Below, piece by piece: positions 26,921 to 35,661 of a DNA stretch of 64,000 nucleotides. Within the stretch, counting starts at the first letter, position 1. The number at the start of each line of letters is the position of its first letter. Both the position numbers and the translations under genes were made by a program. The stretch comes from Mycoplasmatota bacterium (GTDB taxonomy: Bacteria > Bacillota_I > Bacilli_A > Haloplasmatales > Haloplasmataceae). Under the pieces are notes generated by a model. It was given only the letters and a program-made list of their open reading frames with translations, ran no database searches and was not told the origin of the DNA. Location: the NCBI GenBank assembly GCA_018394295.1, contig CP074573.1, positions 248,001-312,000 on the forward strand, read 5' to 3'.

Positions 26921-27880
26921 ATGGCAAAAATACTAAAAAAAGCAAGTGTTTCTAAGGAAATGAAAAAAACAGCAAAGAAAATAAAAAAACCAATGTCTTT
27001 TAAAAATAAGAAAGTGATTTTAGGTGTAATATTTTTATCACCTTGGTTAATTGGGTTTTTAATGTTTTTTGCTTACCCATTTTTCACAACAATTTGGTAT
27101 AGTTTTAATGAAGTTAGACCACGAGATGGCGCACTTCAATTCAAATTTCTTGGATTTTATAATTATCGTTATATTTTTAATGAACTTGTGTATTTTGAAA
27201 AAACATTTATTCGAGTTTTATGGGAATCATATAAAAAATTACTCATAGATTTACCAGTCATATTAATTTTTAGTTTATTAATTGCAACGTTACTGAACGG
27301 TAAATTTAGAGGTAGACCATTTATTAGAATGATGTTCTTCATACCAGTTATTCTAAATGCGAATATTATTGAAATCGTGATGAGAGGTTCATTCTCGAAC
27401 ATGTTTTCAGCATCAACCTATGGAAGTGTTTTTGATAACATTCAATTTGAAGCTTATCTAATAGAATTAGGTATTGGTCAAAAATATATCACGTTTTTAC
27501 TATCATCCGTTACTAGAATATTGACGATTGTTAATCAGTCCGGTGTGCAAATATTAATATTCTTGGCAGCTATTCAAGCAATACCTAAGCATTTATATGA
27601 AGCTGCTGAAATTGAAGGCGCAACGAAGTACGAATCATTTTGGAAGATTACTTTTCCATTAGTGTCACCGTTATTCTTAACAATAATAATCTATACAATC
27701 GTAGATTCTTTTATAGATTCTCCTGTTATGGCTTTTATTGATTATGCAAGAGATCAAGATCGTTTTTATGGATTATCATCAGCTATCTCAATTGTATTCC
27801 TTATTACAAACTTGATTCTAATATTTATCATTTTCTTAACTATAAGAAAGGGTGTATTCTTATATGATGACAAAAAATAA
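26921..27880 (+). CDS. CUT1 sugar ABC permease, second pair, LplB/UgpA type
   Basis: A 319-residue permease with a long basic cytosolic N-terminus (about 35 residues), then six helices starting 'VILGVIFLSPWLIGFLMFFA'. EAA loop at about 222-250: 'LYEAAEIEGATKYESFWKI' followed by TFPLVSP. It lies 11 bases after the DUF5696 gene and overlaps the next permease gene by 17 bases. It is clearly distinct from the first pair at 20386, so the locus encodes two importers or one with alternative channel subunits. Confidence 0.92.
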   Translation: MAKILKKASVSKEMKKTAKKIKKPMSFKNKKVILGVIFLSPWLIGFLMFFAYPFFTTIWYSFNEVRPRDGALQFKFLGFYNYRYIFNELVYFEKTFIRVLWESYKKLLIDLPVILIFSLLIATLLNGKFRGRPFIRMMFFIPVILNANIIEIVMRGSFSNMFSASTYGSVFDNIQFEAYLIELGIGQKYITFLLSSVTRILTIVNQSGVQILIFLAAIQAIPKHLYEAAEIEGATKYESFWKITFPLVSPLFLTIIIYTIVDSFIDSPVMAFIDYARDQDRFYGLSSAISIVFLITNLILIFIIFLTIRKGVFLYDDKK

Positions 27881-28871
27881 TAACATAGCAAAATTTCTTA
27901 AAAAAGAATATAATCGAGTAAAAAATGGCCTAGATTTTAGTAATCCAGTTAAGAATAAGGTAAAAATCTCGAAATCAAAAACTTTTGGATTGGCTGTAGT
28001 TAGAACAATTGTTTTATACGGATTAGCTTTTATGATCATTTATCCCTTGATACAACAGATTTCTGTTGCATTGAGGGAACCAAGTGAAATAAATAATCTA
28101 TCAGTTATATGGTTACCAAAAAAGTTTTCATTAGATAATATTAGACTTGCAATAGCGTCACTTGACTATTGGAATGCATTAAAAAACACAGTAATTATAT
28201 CTACGTTAGCAACAATCGCACAACTTGTTTCTTGTTCATTAGCAGGATATGCATTTGCAAGACTAAGATCTAAATTTAGTGATATTTTATTTATATTTGT
28301 CATTTTTACGATTGTTGTTCCAACATCAACTTTATCTTTACCTCAATTTATCTATTTTCAAAAAATAGGTTTATTAGGAAAAACATATTCAATTATTTTA
28401 ATGAGTTTATTTGGACAAGGTATTAAATCAGGAATCTTTATATACATCTTTAGGCAATTCTTTATAGGTATTCCTAAGGAATTAGATGAAGCTGCACAAA
28501 TGGATGGTGCAGGACCAACTAAAATATTCCTAAAAATTATGCTTCCAAGTGCCAAAGGTGCCATCGTAACAGTTGGATTATTTGCTTTTGTATGGCAGTG
28601 GAATGATGGATATTTTTCTTCATTATTCTTACGTGATACAACTAAAGTATTGACAACAGCAATGTATTCAATTCAATATGGTGTTCATGGTCACTTACAA
28701 TCTCTAGGACTATGGAAATTAATTGGTGGAGACATTACTAAAAATCCATTATTCTTATCGATGATACTAAATACAGCAGCAATATTGATTATGGCTCCAT
28801 TATTAATTATGTATTTCTTTGTACAAAAATTATTTGTTGAAGGTGTCGAAAGAACAGGAATCGTTGGATAA
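27864..28871 (+). CDS. CUT1 sugar ABC permease, second pair, MalG type
   Basis: ATG 27864 (or 27867) follows AGAAAGGG at 27844-27851; GTG 27852 in frame is too close to it. About 335 residues, six helices, EAA motif at about 204-232 ('ELDEAAQMDGAGPTKIFLK' then IMLPSAKG). The end 'QKLFVEGVERTGIVG' is the usual C-terminus of lplC/ytcP-like permeases. The overlap with the preceding gene indicates coupled translation. Confidence 0.92.
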   Translation: MMTKNNNIAKFLKKEYNRVKNGLDFSNPVKNKVKISKSKTFGLAVVRTIVLYGLAFMIIYPLIQQISVALREPSEINNLSVIWLPKKFSLDNIRLAIASLDYWNALKNTVIISTLATIAQLVSCSLAGYAFARLRSKFSDILFIFVIFTIVVPTSTLSLPQFIYFQKIGLLGKTYSIILMSLFGQGIKSGIFIYIFRQFFIGIPKELDEAAQMDGAGPTKIFLKIMLPSAKGAIVTVGLFAFVWQWNDGYFSSLFLRDTTKVLTTAMYSIQYGVHGHLQSLGLWKLIGGDITKNPLFLSMILNTAAILIMAPLLIMYFFVQKLFVEGVERTGIVG

Positions 28872-28887
28872 TAAAAAGGTGAATAAT

Positions 28888-30834
28888 ATGAATGAAGATT
28901 TCAAACTATCATTAAGAATTGATGGTATAAATACAGTTAGAGGAACGAATCAAATTATTATATATACCTATGATAAGAGAAATGCAAATAACAAAACAGG
29001 GACCAACGAATACGGTTATGAAGTAGCTATTGACTTAAACAATCGTGTTTGTGAAAAAGGGACCCATGTTAGTTTTTGCGAGAACGGTATAATTATCTCA
29101 GCACATGGAGAAAATGGCGACATTTTTTCAGATAAAATCGAAATAGGTGATAGGTTATTCTACTCAACTGACACCAATAGTATTGTATTTACAAGAGAAA
29201 TAAAAGATATTGCATTAAGATTAAAAAACAAGATAAAGTTTTTAAAAGAAAAGTTACACAGATTTGAGACTGGTTTATATGATCTAGATTTTGATAGTCT
29301 CAAAACAAAACTTTCAATTATTGAGAATTCTTATCAAAAGGTTGAAGCATTGATTATTGAAAATCAAGACATCTCCAAAGTAAAAATTAATGATCTTGAA
29401 AATAAACTACATGAACTAGAAATTCAGTTATTTCCATCAATCGTAATTGAGTCTCGAGGATGTTGGCATCGCCCAAATGTCCTTGGGACTGAACATACGC
29501 TTGAAGGAATTGAAGCTATATTATCAGAAATGAAAGAAGTTGGAATAAACTCAGTCTATGTAGAAACATTCTGGTGGGGAAGATCAATTAGTAATTCGAA
29601 GATTGCCTTCTACCATCCAAGAGTAATGAATGGAAACTACGGTGATTATGAGGATTATTTAAGTGCTTTTATAGATATTGCTCATAAGATGGATATGGAA
29701 GTTCATGCATGGACTGAAACATTTTTTATCGGTGGAGAAGTTAAAGAACAAGTACCACCATGGATTGAAGGTAGGGAACACTGGATGAATACAACTTATA
29801 AAGGAGGACATATTCAAACAGGTAAAGGAACTGAGGAAGGTTTTATCTTTTTAGATCCTACTAATCCAGAAGTTAAGGACTTTTTAATTAGTTATTATAA
29901 AGAATTATCAAAATATAATTTAGATGGTATTCAGCTAGATTATATTAGATATCCACATGAGGATAATCTAGAAACAAGTAGTGGCTATACAGAATATGCC
30001 ATGAACAAATTTATGGAAGAAATTGGTCTTGAAAAGGCAGATAATTTAAAAGAATTATTATTAGATAATGACAAATTATTTACTGATTGGAAAAATTTTA
30101 GAAAAAAACATGTAAGTAATTTTGTTGAATTGGCAGTTAAAGAAATCAAAAAAGTTAATCCTAATATTCTAATTTCAATAGCAGTTGGTTCTGATCCTGA
30201 AATAGCAAAAAATATTCTTCTTCAAGATTGGCCAAGTTGGGTTAATAATGGATTGATTGATATCATTGCCCCAATGGCATACTCAAGAGATATTGATTAC
30301 ATTAAAGGTATTGTTAGAAAGATGAATGGAATTTCTAAAGGGATAACTTATAATTATACAGGTATAGGAACCTATATGGAATTTCCTGAGATTGAAAATG
30401 TTAGACAGATGATGGCAAGTAGAACCGAAATGGGACTAGGGTCTGTCATGTTTGCCTCACAATATTTAATCCATCAAGATAAATTGAAGAAAGTATTAAA
30501 AAATGGCATTTTCCAGAAAGAAGCGATTACGCCAAATACTGATATTGAGAAATTATTATCGGTTTCTTTTCAAGATATATTAGATAAAATAGATCGAATT
30601 TATTTAGTTAAAAAAGAAGTAACATTAGAATTTAGAAAGATGATTGAATCTGAATTTAATCGTATTAAAGAAACAGGAAATAACTTAAAAATTTGTATTA
30701 ATCAAATTAGCAAGTTAGTTGATATCATTCCAAGATATGCAAATAACGAAGCAAAAGAGAGATTAATCGAAGATTTAATATATTTAAAATACATTTTAAA
30801 CATCAAATTGAATAAGAAGGAGATGAAGAAATGA
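28888..30834 (+). CDS. Cytosolic GHL10-like glycoside hydrolase
   Basis: Start is ATG 28888 behind AAAAGGTGA (28874-28882); an open frame continues upstream into the permease gene but has no ribosome site. 648 residues without signal peptide or membrane helix, so cytosolic. An N-terminal beta module (about 8-100; 'GTNQIIIYTYDKR', 'GTNEYGYEVAID', 'GIIISAHGENG') precedes a TIM-barrel of the family-10-like GHL10 type (PF02638) with 'SRGCWHRPN' (about 189), 'VHAWTETF' and 'LDGIQLDYIRYPHEDN' (about 345). It is a full-length paralogue of the surface protein encoded next. Acidic residues in DYIRYP and the WTET segment are likely catalytic, but which is which is not visible. Probably cleaves imported oligosaccharides. 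Confidence 0.8.
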   Translation: MNEDFKLSLRIDGINTVRGTNQIIIYTYDKRNANNKTGTNEYGYEVAIDLNNRVCEKGTHVSFCENGIIISAHGENGDIFSDKIEIGDRLFYSTDTNSIVFTREIKDIALRLKNKIKFLKEKLHRFETGLYDLDFDSLKTKLSIIENSYQKVEALIIENQDISKVKINDLENKLHELEIQLFPSIVIESRGCWHRPNVLGTEHTLEGIEAILSEMKEVGINSVYVETFWWGRSISNSKIAFYHPRVMNGNYGDYEDYLSAFIDIAHKMDMEVHAWTETFFIGGEVKEQVPPWIEGREHWMNTTYKGGHIQTGKGTEEGFIFLDPTNPEVKDFLISYYKELSKYNLDGIQLDYIRYPHEDNLETSSGYTEYAMNKFMEEIGLEKADNLKELLLDNDKLFTDWKNFRKKHVSNFVELAVKEIKKVNPNILISIAVGSDPEIAKNILLQDWPSWVNNGLIDIIAPMAYSRDIDYIKGIVRKMNGISKGITYNYTGIGTYMEFPEIENVRQMMASRTEMGLGSVMFASQYLIHQDKLKKVLKNGIFQKEAITPNTDIEKLLSVSFQDILDKIDRIYLVKKEVTLEFRKMIESEFNRIKETGNNLKICINQISKLVDIIPRYANNEAKERLIEDLIYLKYILNIKLNKKEMKK

Positions 30835-33137
30835 GAAAGAGTAAATATTTTGTACTACTATTATCATTATTTTTTTGTGTAATTGGTTTTTCTTTGAAAA
30901 GCTCTGCTGCAGAAAATTCAGTAACATTGAATTACACTGCTGAAAATCAAGTTAGAGGTGCTAATCAAGTTATCATTTATACATATGAGAACAGAACACC
31001 TAATAATAAATCTGGTGCTAATGAATGGGGCTATGAAGTTTCTGTAGATGAAGATAATATTATCGTTGAAATGGGTGTTAATGTTACATTTGCGCCTAAT
31101 GGTTATATTATTTCTGCTCATGGTGATGACAACCTTGCGTTTATAAAGAATAATGTTTCAGTTGGTGATAAGGCAATCTATGATGAGACTAATAAAACCA
31201 TCACATTTACTTTTTCAATTCTAGGAAGTATAGCTAATCTAGAAAAAGAAATTAAAAATTTAAAAAACACTAAAATTGAATTAGATTATGGTGCATATGA
31301 CGTAGATATAAAATCATTAGAAAATGATATTTCAAGCATAGAACAAAAATATGATGAATTATTAATTCTATGTGATGAAGTAAAAAATATGCAGGATTCA
31401 GTAGAAAAGACAGAAAAAGAAGCATTAATAGAACAAAAATATGGTGAAATAATTGAAATAATAGGTCAAGCAAATTTAAAAACAATCATTTCACTTAACG
31501 TAGAATCTCGTGGTGTTTGGCATCGTCCCAATGTCTACGAGGGTGAAAAAACAATAGAGGGAATTACAAGTACAATTGATGAAATAAAAAGTGCTGGTTT
31601 CAATCAAATTTTTCTTGAAACTTTATGGTGGGGGCATACAATCGGTACCTCTGAATACATGGATTATCATCCAAATGTAAAAGATGGTGATTATGGTGAG
31701 TACAAAGATTATTTAAGTGCGTTTATAGATATTGCCCATCAAAAAGGGATTGAAGTTCATGCATGGACAGAACCATTCTTTGCAAGTCATTCGAAAAGTG
31801 ATGGTACCCTTAATCATTATCCAAAATGGTTAACTAAGAATCCAGAATGGTTGAATTTAACTTTTAACGGAGATTTTGTTCAAACAGGAAAAGGAACTGA
31901 AGAAAATTTCATTTTTATTGACCCAGCAAATGAAGAAGTTAGAAATTTCTTAACTAATTTTTATAAAGAATTAGCCGATAATTATGATTTTGATGGGATT
32001 CAATTTGATTACATTAGATATCCGCATGAAGATAATTTAGAGTATAGTTCTGGGTACACTGAAGTTGCCATGAAGGCTTTTAAGGAAGAATATAATATTG
32101 ACGCATCAAGTGATTTAAAAATATTATTAACTCAAGAAAAGAGTTATGGAAAAGATGGTTTATTTACTCAATGGAAAGAATGGAGAGCTGCACAAGTCAC
32201 TAAATTTGTGGAAGAAACCGTTGGAAAAATAAGAGAAACTGATAAAGACATTCATTTTTCAATCGCAACAGGACCTGATTATGAAGGTGCTAAAACGCAT
32301 CTAATGCAAGACTGGAAAACATGGGTTGAAAATGGTTGGATAGATATTATTGCACCAATGGCCTATACTTTTGATGTTAATTGGGTTGAAACTGTTGTTA
32401 AGAGAATGAATGACATATCAAATGGGTTAACTTATAACTATACAGGAATAGGTGCTTATATGGGAGGAAGTCCTTTATTGTATACTGATGAAATACTTGC
32501 TTCTAGAAAATTAAAGGGACTAGGTAGTATTCTTTTTGCATCACAAAATATTCTTGGACAGACTGAAATGAAAACTGTTCTTTCAGAAGGTTTATATAAA
32601 CATGAAGCGATTTCACCTAATACTAACATAGAAAATTTAATTAGTACGGTGTTTGGAAATATTATAGATAAGGCTGAGAGAATATATATTCCAAAAGAAC
32701 TAATGACCGAAGAACAAAAATTAGCTTTAAAAACAGAATTAGATAATATTAAAAAAATGCCAATGAATAATGCAGATGATTATAATAAAATCATTAAAGA
32801 AATTAAAACACTTATCTTTGATGTAAATAATTATGTGGATTCTGTTGGTGCTCAAAGAGTAAAAGAAGATTTATTTTCTTTAACGGATTTAATTGATTTA
32901 AAAATCTCTAGATATCTTATTAATAATGGTTATTGGGATCCTAAGACAGAAAGTGAAAGACCTGCAACTGATTCATTTGAGTATCCAGTAGAGAAAGAGG
33001 AACCAGGAGACAAAGAGGAACCAGACAATAAAGAAGTAAAAGAAGATAATAATTATATTCCTTATATAATAGCTGGAGGAGTTTTAGTTTGTGTTGCAGG
33101 TGCATCAGCTGTATTTGTTTTAAGAAAAAAGAAATAA
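30831..33137 (+). CDS. Surface-anchored GHL10-like glycoside hydrolase
   Basis: 768 residues. Signal peptide (about 1-26), the same N-terminal beta module as its neighbour ('ENQVRGANQVIIYTYENR', 'GANEWGYEVSVD', 'GYIISAHGDD'), a coiled-coil segment, then the GHL10 barrel with 'SRGVWHRPN' (about 226), 'VHAWTEPFF' (about 309) and 'FDGIQFDYIRYPHEDN' (about 387). The C-terminus has a Pro/Glu/Asp stalk and an anchor helix ('YIIAGGVLVCVAGASAVFVL') with RKKK. The start overlaps the previous stop as ATGA. It is expected to act outside on the polymer while its paralogue acts inside on the imported product. Confidence 0.82.
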   Translation: MRKSKYFVLLLSLFFCVIGFSLKSSAAENSVTLNYTAENQVRGANQVIIYTYENRTPNNKSGANEWGYEVSVDEDNIIVEMGVNVTFAPNGYIISAHGDDNLAFIKNNVSVGDKAIYDETNKTITFTFSILGSIANLEKEIKNLKNTKIELDYGAYDVDIKSLENDISSIEQKYDELLILCDEVKNMQDSVEKTEKEALIEQKYGEIIEIIGQANLKTIISLNVESRGVWHRPNVYEGEKTIEGITSTIDEIKSAGFNQIFLETLWWGHTIGTSEYMDYHPNVKDGDYGEYKDYLSAFIDIAHQKGIEVHAWTEPFFASHSKSDGTLNHYPKWLTKNPEWLNLTFNGDFVQTGKGTEENFIFIDPANEEVRNFLTNFYKELADNYDFDGIQFDYIRYPHEDNLEYSSGYTEVAMKAFKEEYNIDASSDLKILLTQEKSYGKDGLFTQWKEWRAAQVTKFVEETVGKIRETDKDIHFSIATGPDYEGAKTHLMQDWKTWVENGWIDIIAPMAYTFDVNWVETVVKRMNDISNGLTYNYTGIGAYMGGSPLLYTDEILASRKLKGLGSILFASQNILGQTEMKTVLSEGLYKHEAISPNTNIENLISTVFGNIIDKAERIYIPKELMTEEQKLALKTELDNIKKMPMNNADDYNKIIKEIKTLIFDVNNYVDSVGAQRVKEDLFSLTDLIDLKISRYLINNGYWDPKTESERPATDSFEYPVEKEEPGDKEEPDNKEVKEDNNYIPYIIAGGVLVCVAGASAVFVLRKKK

Positions 33138-33138
33138 T

Positions 33139-34104
33139 ATGGACTTAGAGATAAGAAGTTTATCTGATTATAATAACTATCAGGCAATGATTGATATTTG
33201 GAATCATACGATGGATGAGATGCATCAAGTATCCTATAACTTATTTATGCAAAACAGTATATTAGATGATAATATAGTAAGAAAAAGTAGTTATGTTGCA
33301 ATTCATAAAGGAACTTTAGTTGGTTATATTATCTTAAAAACCAATAAAGATAGTTTATTAATAAATAATTCCCAAATGGAAGCTTTTATCAACGTTATTT
33401 TAGTTGATAAGAGCTTTCAAAAACAGGGTATTGGTTCAAAATTATTAGCCATGGTAGAGTCATATTCTCGTGTCATTGGGATTTCAACATTAACCCTTGG
33501 ATGTTCAACCAAAACCTATGGACCTGGCGTTTTTGGTAGTGATAGCGAAAAGATAATTAGATGGTTTAAAACAAGAGGTTATAGACACACCTATGAAGCT
33601 TTTGATTTACACATGAAAGGTATTAATGGTAACCTTATCAAGTTAGAAAATCATCAAGATGTCTATTTTCGTAAAGGGATTTTAGAAGATAAAGAGAAGT
33701 TAATCACATTTTTAAAGAGCGAATTTCATGATGGATGGGCTCACGAAGCGATTGTTTATTTTAAACAAGGCGGAGATGGAAGTGAGTATGTCTTACTCTT
33801 TAACTCAAAAGATGAAATAATTGGTTTTTGTAAACTAAATGATTTGAATTCCATTACGTTAGGACATAGTGTAAGTTGGCATGTTTATTATCACAAAATT
33901 GGAGGAATTGGTCCATTAGGTGTAGGACAAGCATATCGCAAAAAGAACTTAGGCTTCTATATTACTGGTGCTGCGATAAATGAATTAATAACACAAGGTT
34001 GTGAAAATATTATTGTCAATTGGACAGGAATCGTTGATTTCTATAAAAAGTTCGGTTTTCAGATATCAGATAGATATTATGGATTTCAAAAAAAATTATT
34101 TTAA
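33139..34104 (+). CDS. GNAT-family N-acetyltransferase, two-domain
   Basis: A 321-residue cytosolic protein starting one base after the previous stop with a weak ribosome site, so probably translationally coupled. The first GNAT domain (about 1-160) has the acetyl-CoA loop 'VDKSFQKQGIGSKLLAMVE'. The second (about 170-321) contains 'GPLGVGQAYRKKNLGFYITG' and 'GCENIIVNWTGIVDFYKKFG', a second acetyl-CoA-type fold. In an amino-sugar locus it may acetylate a hexosamine so that GlcNAc- or ManNAc-type enzymes can act. Substrate is inference. Confidence 0.8.
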   Translation: MDLEIRSLSDYNNYQAMIDIWNHTMDEMHQVSYNLFMQNSILDDNIVRKSSYVAIHKGTLVGYIILKTNKDSLLINNSQMEAFINVILVDKSFQKQGIGSKLLAMVESYSRVIGISTLTLGCSTKTYGPGVFGSDSEKIIRWFKTRGYRHTYEAFDLHMKGINGNLIKLENHQDVYFRKGILEDKEKLITFLKSEFHDGWAHEAIVYFKQGGDGSEYVLLFNSKDEIIGFCKLNDLNSITLGHSVSWHVYYHKIGGIGPLGVGQAYRKKNLGFYITGAAINELITQGCENIIVNWTGIVDFYKKFGFQISDRYYGFQKKLF

Positions 34105-34132
34105 TAAGTTGTCAAGTAAGGAGGCGTTTATA

Positions 34133-35650
34133 TTGAAAATTATTTTTATACCATTAGATGAAAGACCTTGTAATTATAAATACCCAAAAATGATTGCTGA
34201 AACGAGAGATGATGTGGAATTATTAATTCCTCCTTATGATATTATGGGGAAAAAGAAAACAGCAGCAAATGTAGAAAAAGTGTGGGATTTTATATTTGAA
34301 AATATCCATGATTGTGATGCTGTGGTATTGTCAATTGAAACTCTTTTGTATGGAGGACTGATTCCCTCTCGACTTCACTATCTTACAAAAGAAAAAGCGA
34401 ATGATTTGTTAGATAATATTAAAAAGATTAAAGAAATAAATAAAGACATTTCTGTTTATGCTTCAAATATGATTATGCGTACCCCTAGATATTCAAGTGA
34501 TGATGAAGAACCAGACTATTATGGTATTTGTGGTTTAGAAATCTTCCAACGTGCTTATTATACTGATAAAAAAGCAAGAGTTGGTATATCTGAAGAGGAG
34601 CAAATCATATTAGATAAAGCAATTAAGAATGTAAAACAAGAATATATTGATGATTACGAAACAAGAAGAGAATTTAATTCGATGATTAATGGTAGAATTC
34701 TTGAATTAGTGAAAGAGGGATCTATTGATTTTCTTTCAATAACTCAAGATGATTCCGCAAGATTTGGTTATACAGCTAGAGATCAACAAAAGGTTGTAAA
34801 GAAACTTAAAGAATACAAATTATGGGAAAAAGTAATGATGTATCCTGGAGCTGATGAAGTTGGATGTACATTGATTTCAAGGGCATTAAATCATTTACTA
34901 AATAGAGAACCAGAAGTCTATTGTTTCTTTAGTTCAACGAATGGACCGATGATTATTCCAAATTATGAAGATAGACCGATGAATGAAACATTAAAATCTC
35001 ATATTTTGGCTGCTGGATGTAAAATCACAGAGAATTTAGATAATGCGGATTTCATTTTAGCGATTAATTCACCAGGTCAGAAACAAGAAGAAGCGCCTTG
35101 GCAAGAAAATAAAGATGTGACGTATTCTTCATTTAGAAACTTACTAGATTTTTCTGTACGAATTAAAAATTATATTAAAGAAGGAAGACCTGTGGTTATT
35201 TCTGATAGCGCTTTTTCAAATGGTGGCGATATCGAACTTCTACAGATTCTTGATGAGATGAATGTTTGTGATAAATTAATATCATATAAAGGTTGGAATA
35301 CTAACGCAAATACATTAGGTACTACAATAGCAGCTGGTGTCTATGGTTTTGAAAAGTTAAAAGAAGATAAAATTAAAGAAAATGTTTTATTCCATGTATT
35401 AGAAGATTGTATGTATCAGTCAATTGTTCGTCAATATTTTGTGGATCATGTCTTGCCTAAATATGATTGTAGCTATGGTGATTTAGGAGATAAAACAGAG
35501 ATTATAACGAAACTTATAGCCGAAGAAATGAAAGAAAAGTTTAATGCACTTATTTTAAAATCATTTACTGGTTATAATGATGTTGTTTTAGAGGTTGATT
35601 CACCATGCAATAGAATGTTTGAAATAGATTTAAACATAGATGTTAAATAG
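34133..35650 (+). CDS. DUF4127 family protein 1
   Basis: TTG 34133 is the start: a near-perfect AAGGAGG (34118-34124) lies 8 bases before it and the product begins directly with the family signature (MKIIFIPLDERPCN). About 505 residues, cytosolic. Other conserved blocks: 'LSIETLLYGGLIPSRLH', 'IMRTPRYSSDDEEPDYY', 'ITQDDSARFGYTARDQ', 'YPGADEVGCTLISRALNH' and 'WNTNANTLGTTIAAGVYG'. The many invariant Asp, Arg and Asn residues suggest an enzyme, perhaps metal-dependent. The family has no established function. A paralogue lies at 37437 with only the GH20 gene between them. Confidence 0.87.
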   Translation: MKIIFIPLDERPCNYKYPKMIAETRDDVELLIPPYDIMGKKKTAANVEKVWDFIFENIHDCDAVVLSIETLLYGGLIPSRLHYLTKEKANDLLDNIKKIKEINKDISVYASNMIMRTPRYSSDDEEPDYYGICGLEIFQRAYYTDKKARVGISEEEQIILDKAIKNVKQEYIDDYETRREFNSMINGRILELVKEGSIDFLSITQDDSARFGYTARDQQKVVKKLKEYKLWEKVMMYPGADEVGCTLISRALNHLLNREPEVYCFFSSTNGPMIIPNYEDRPMNETLKSHILAAGCKITENLDNADFILAINSPGQKQEEAPWQENKDVTYSSFRNLLDFSVRIKNYIKEGRPVVISDSAFSNGGDIELLQILDEMNVCDKLISYKGWNTNANTLGTTIAAGVYGFEKLKEDKIKENVLFHVLEDCMYQSIVRQYFVDHVLPKYDCSYGDLGDKTEIITKLIAEEMKEKFNALILKSFTGYNDVVLEVDSPCNRMFEIDLNIDVK

Positions 35651-35661
35651 GAGAAGTTAAA

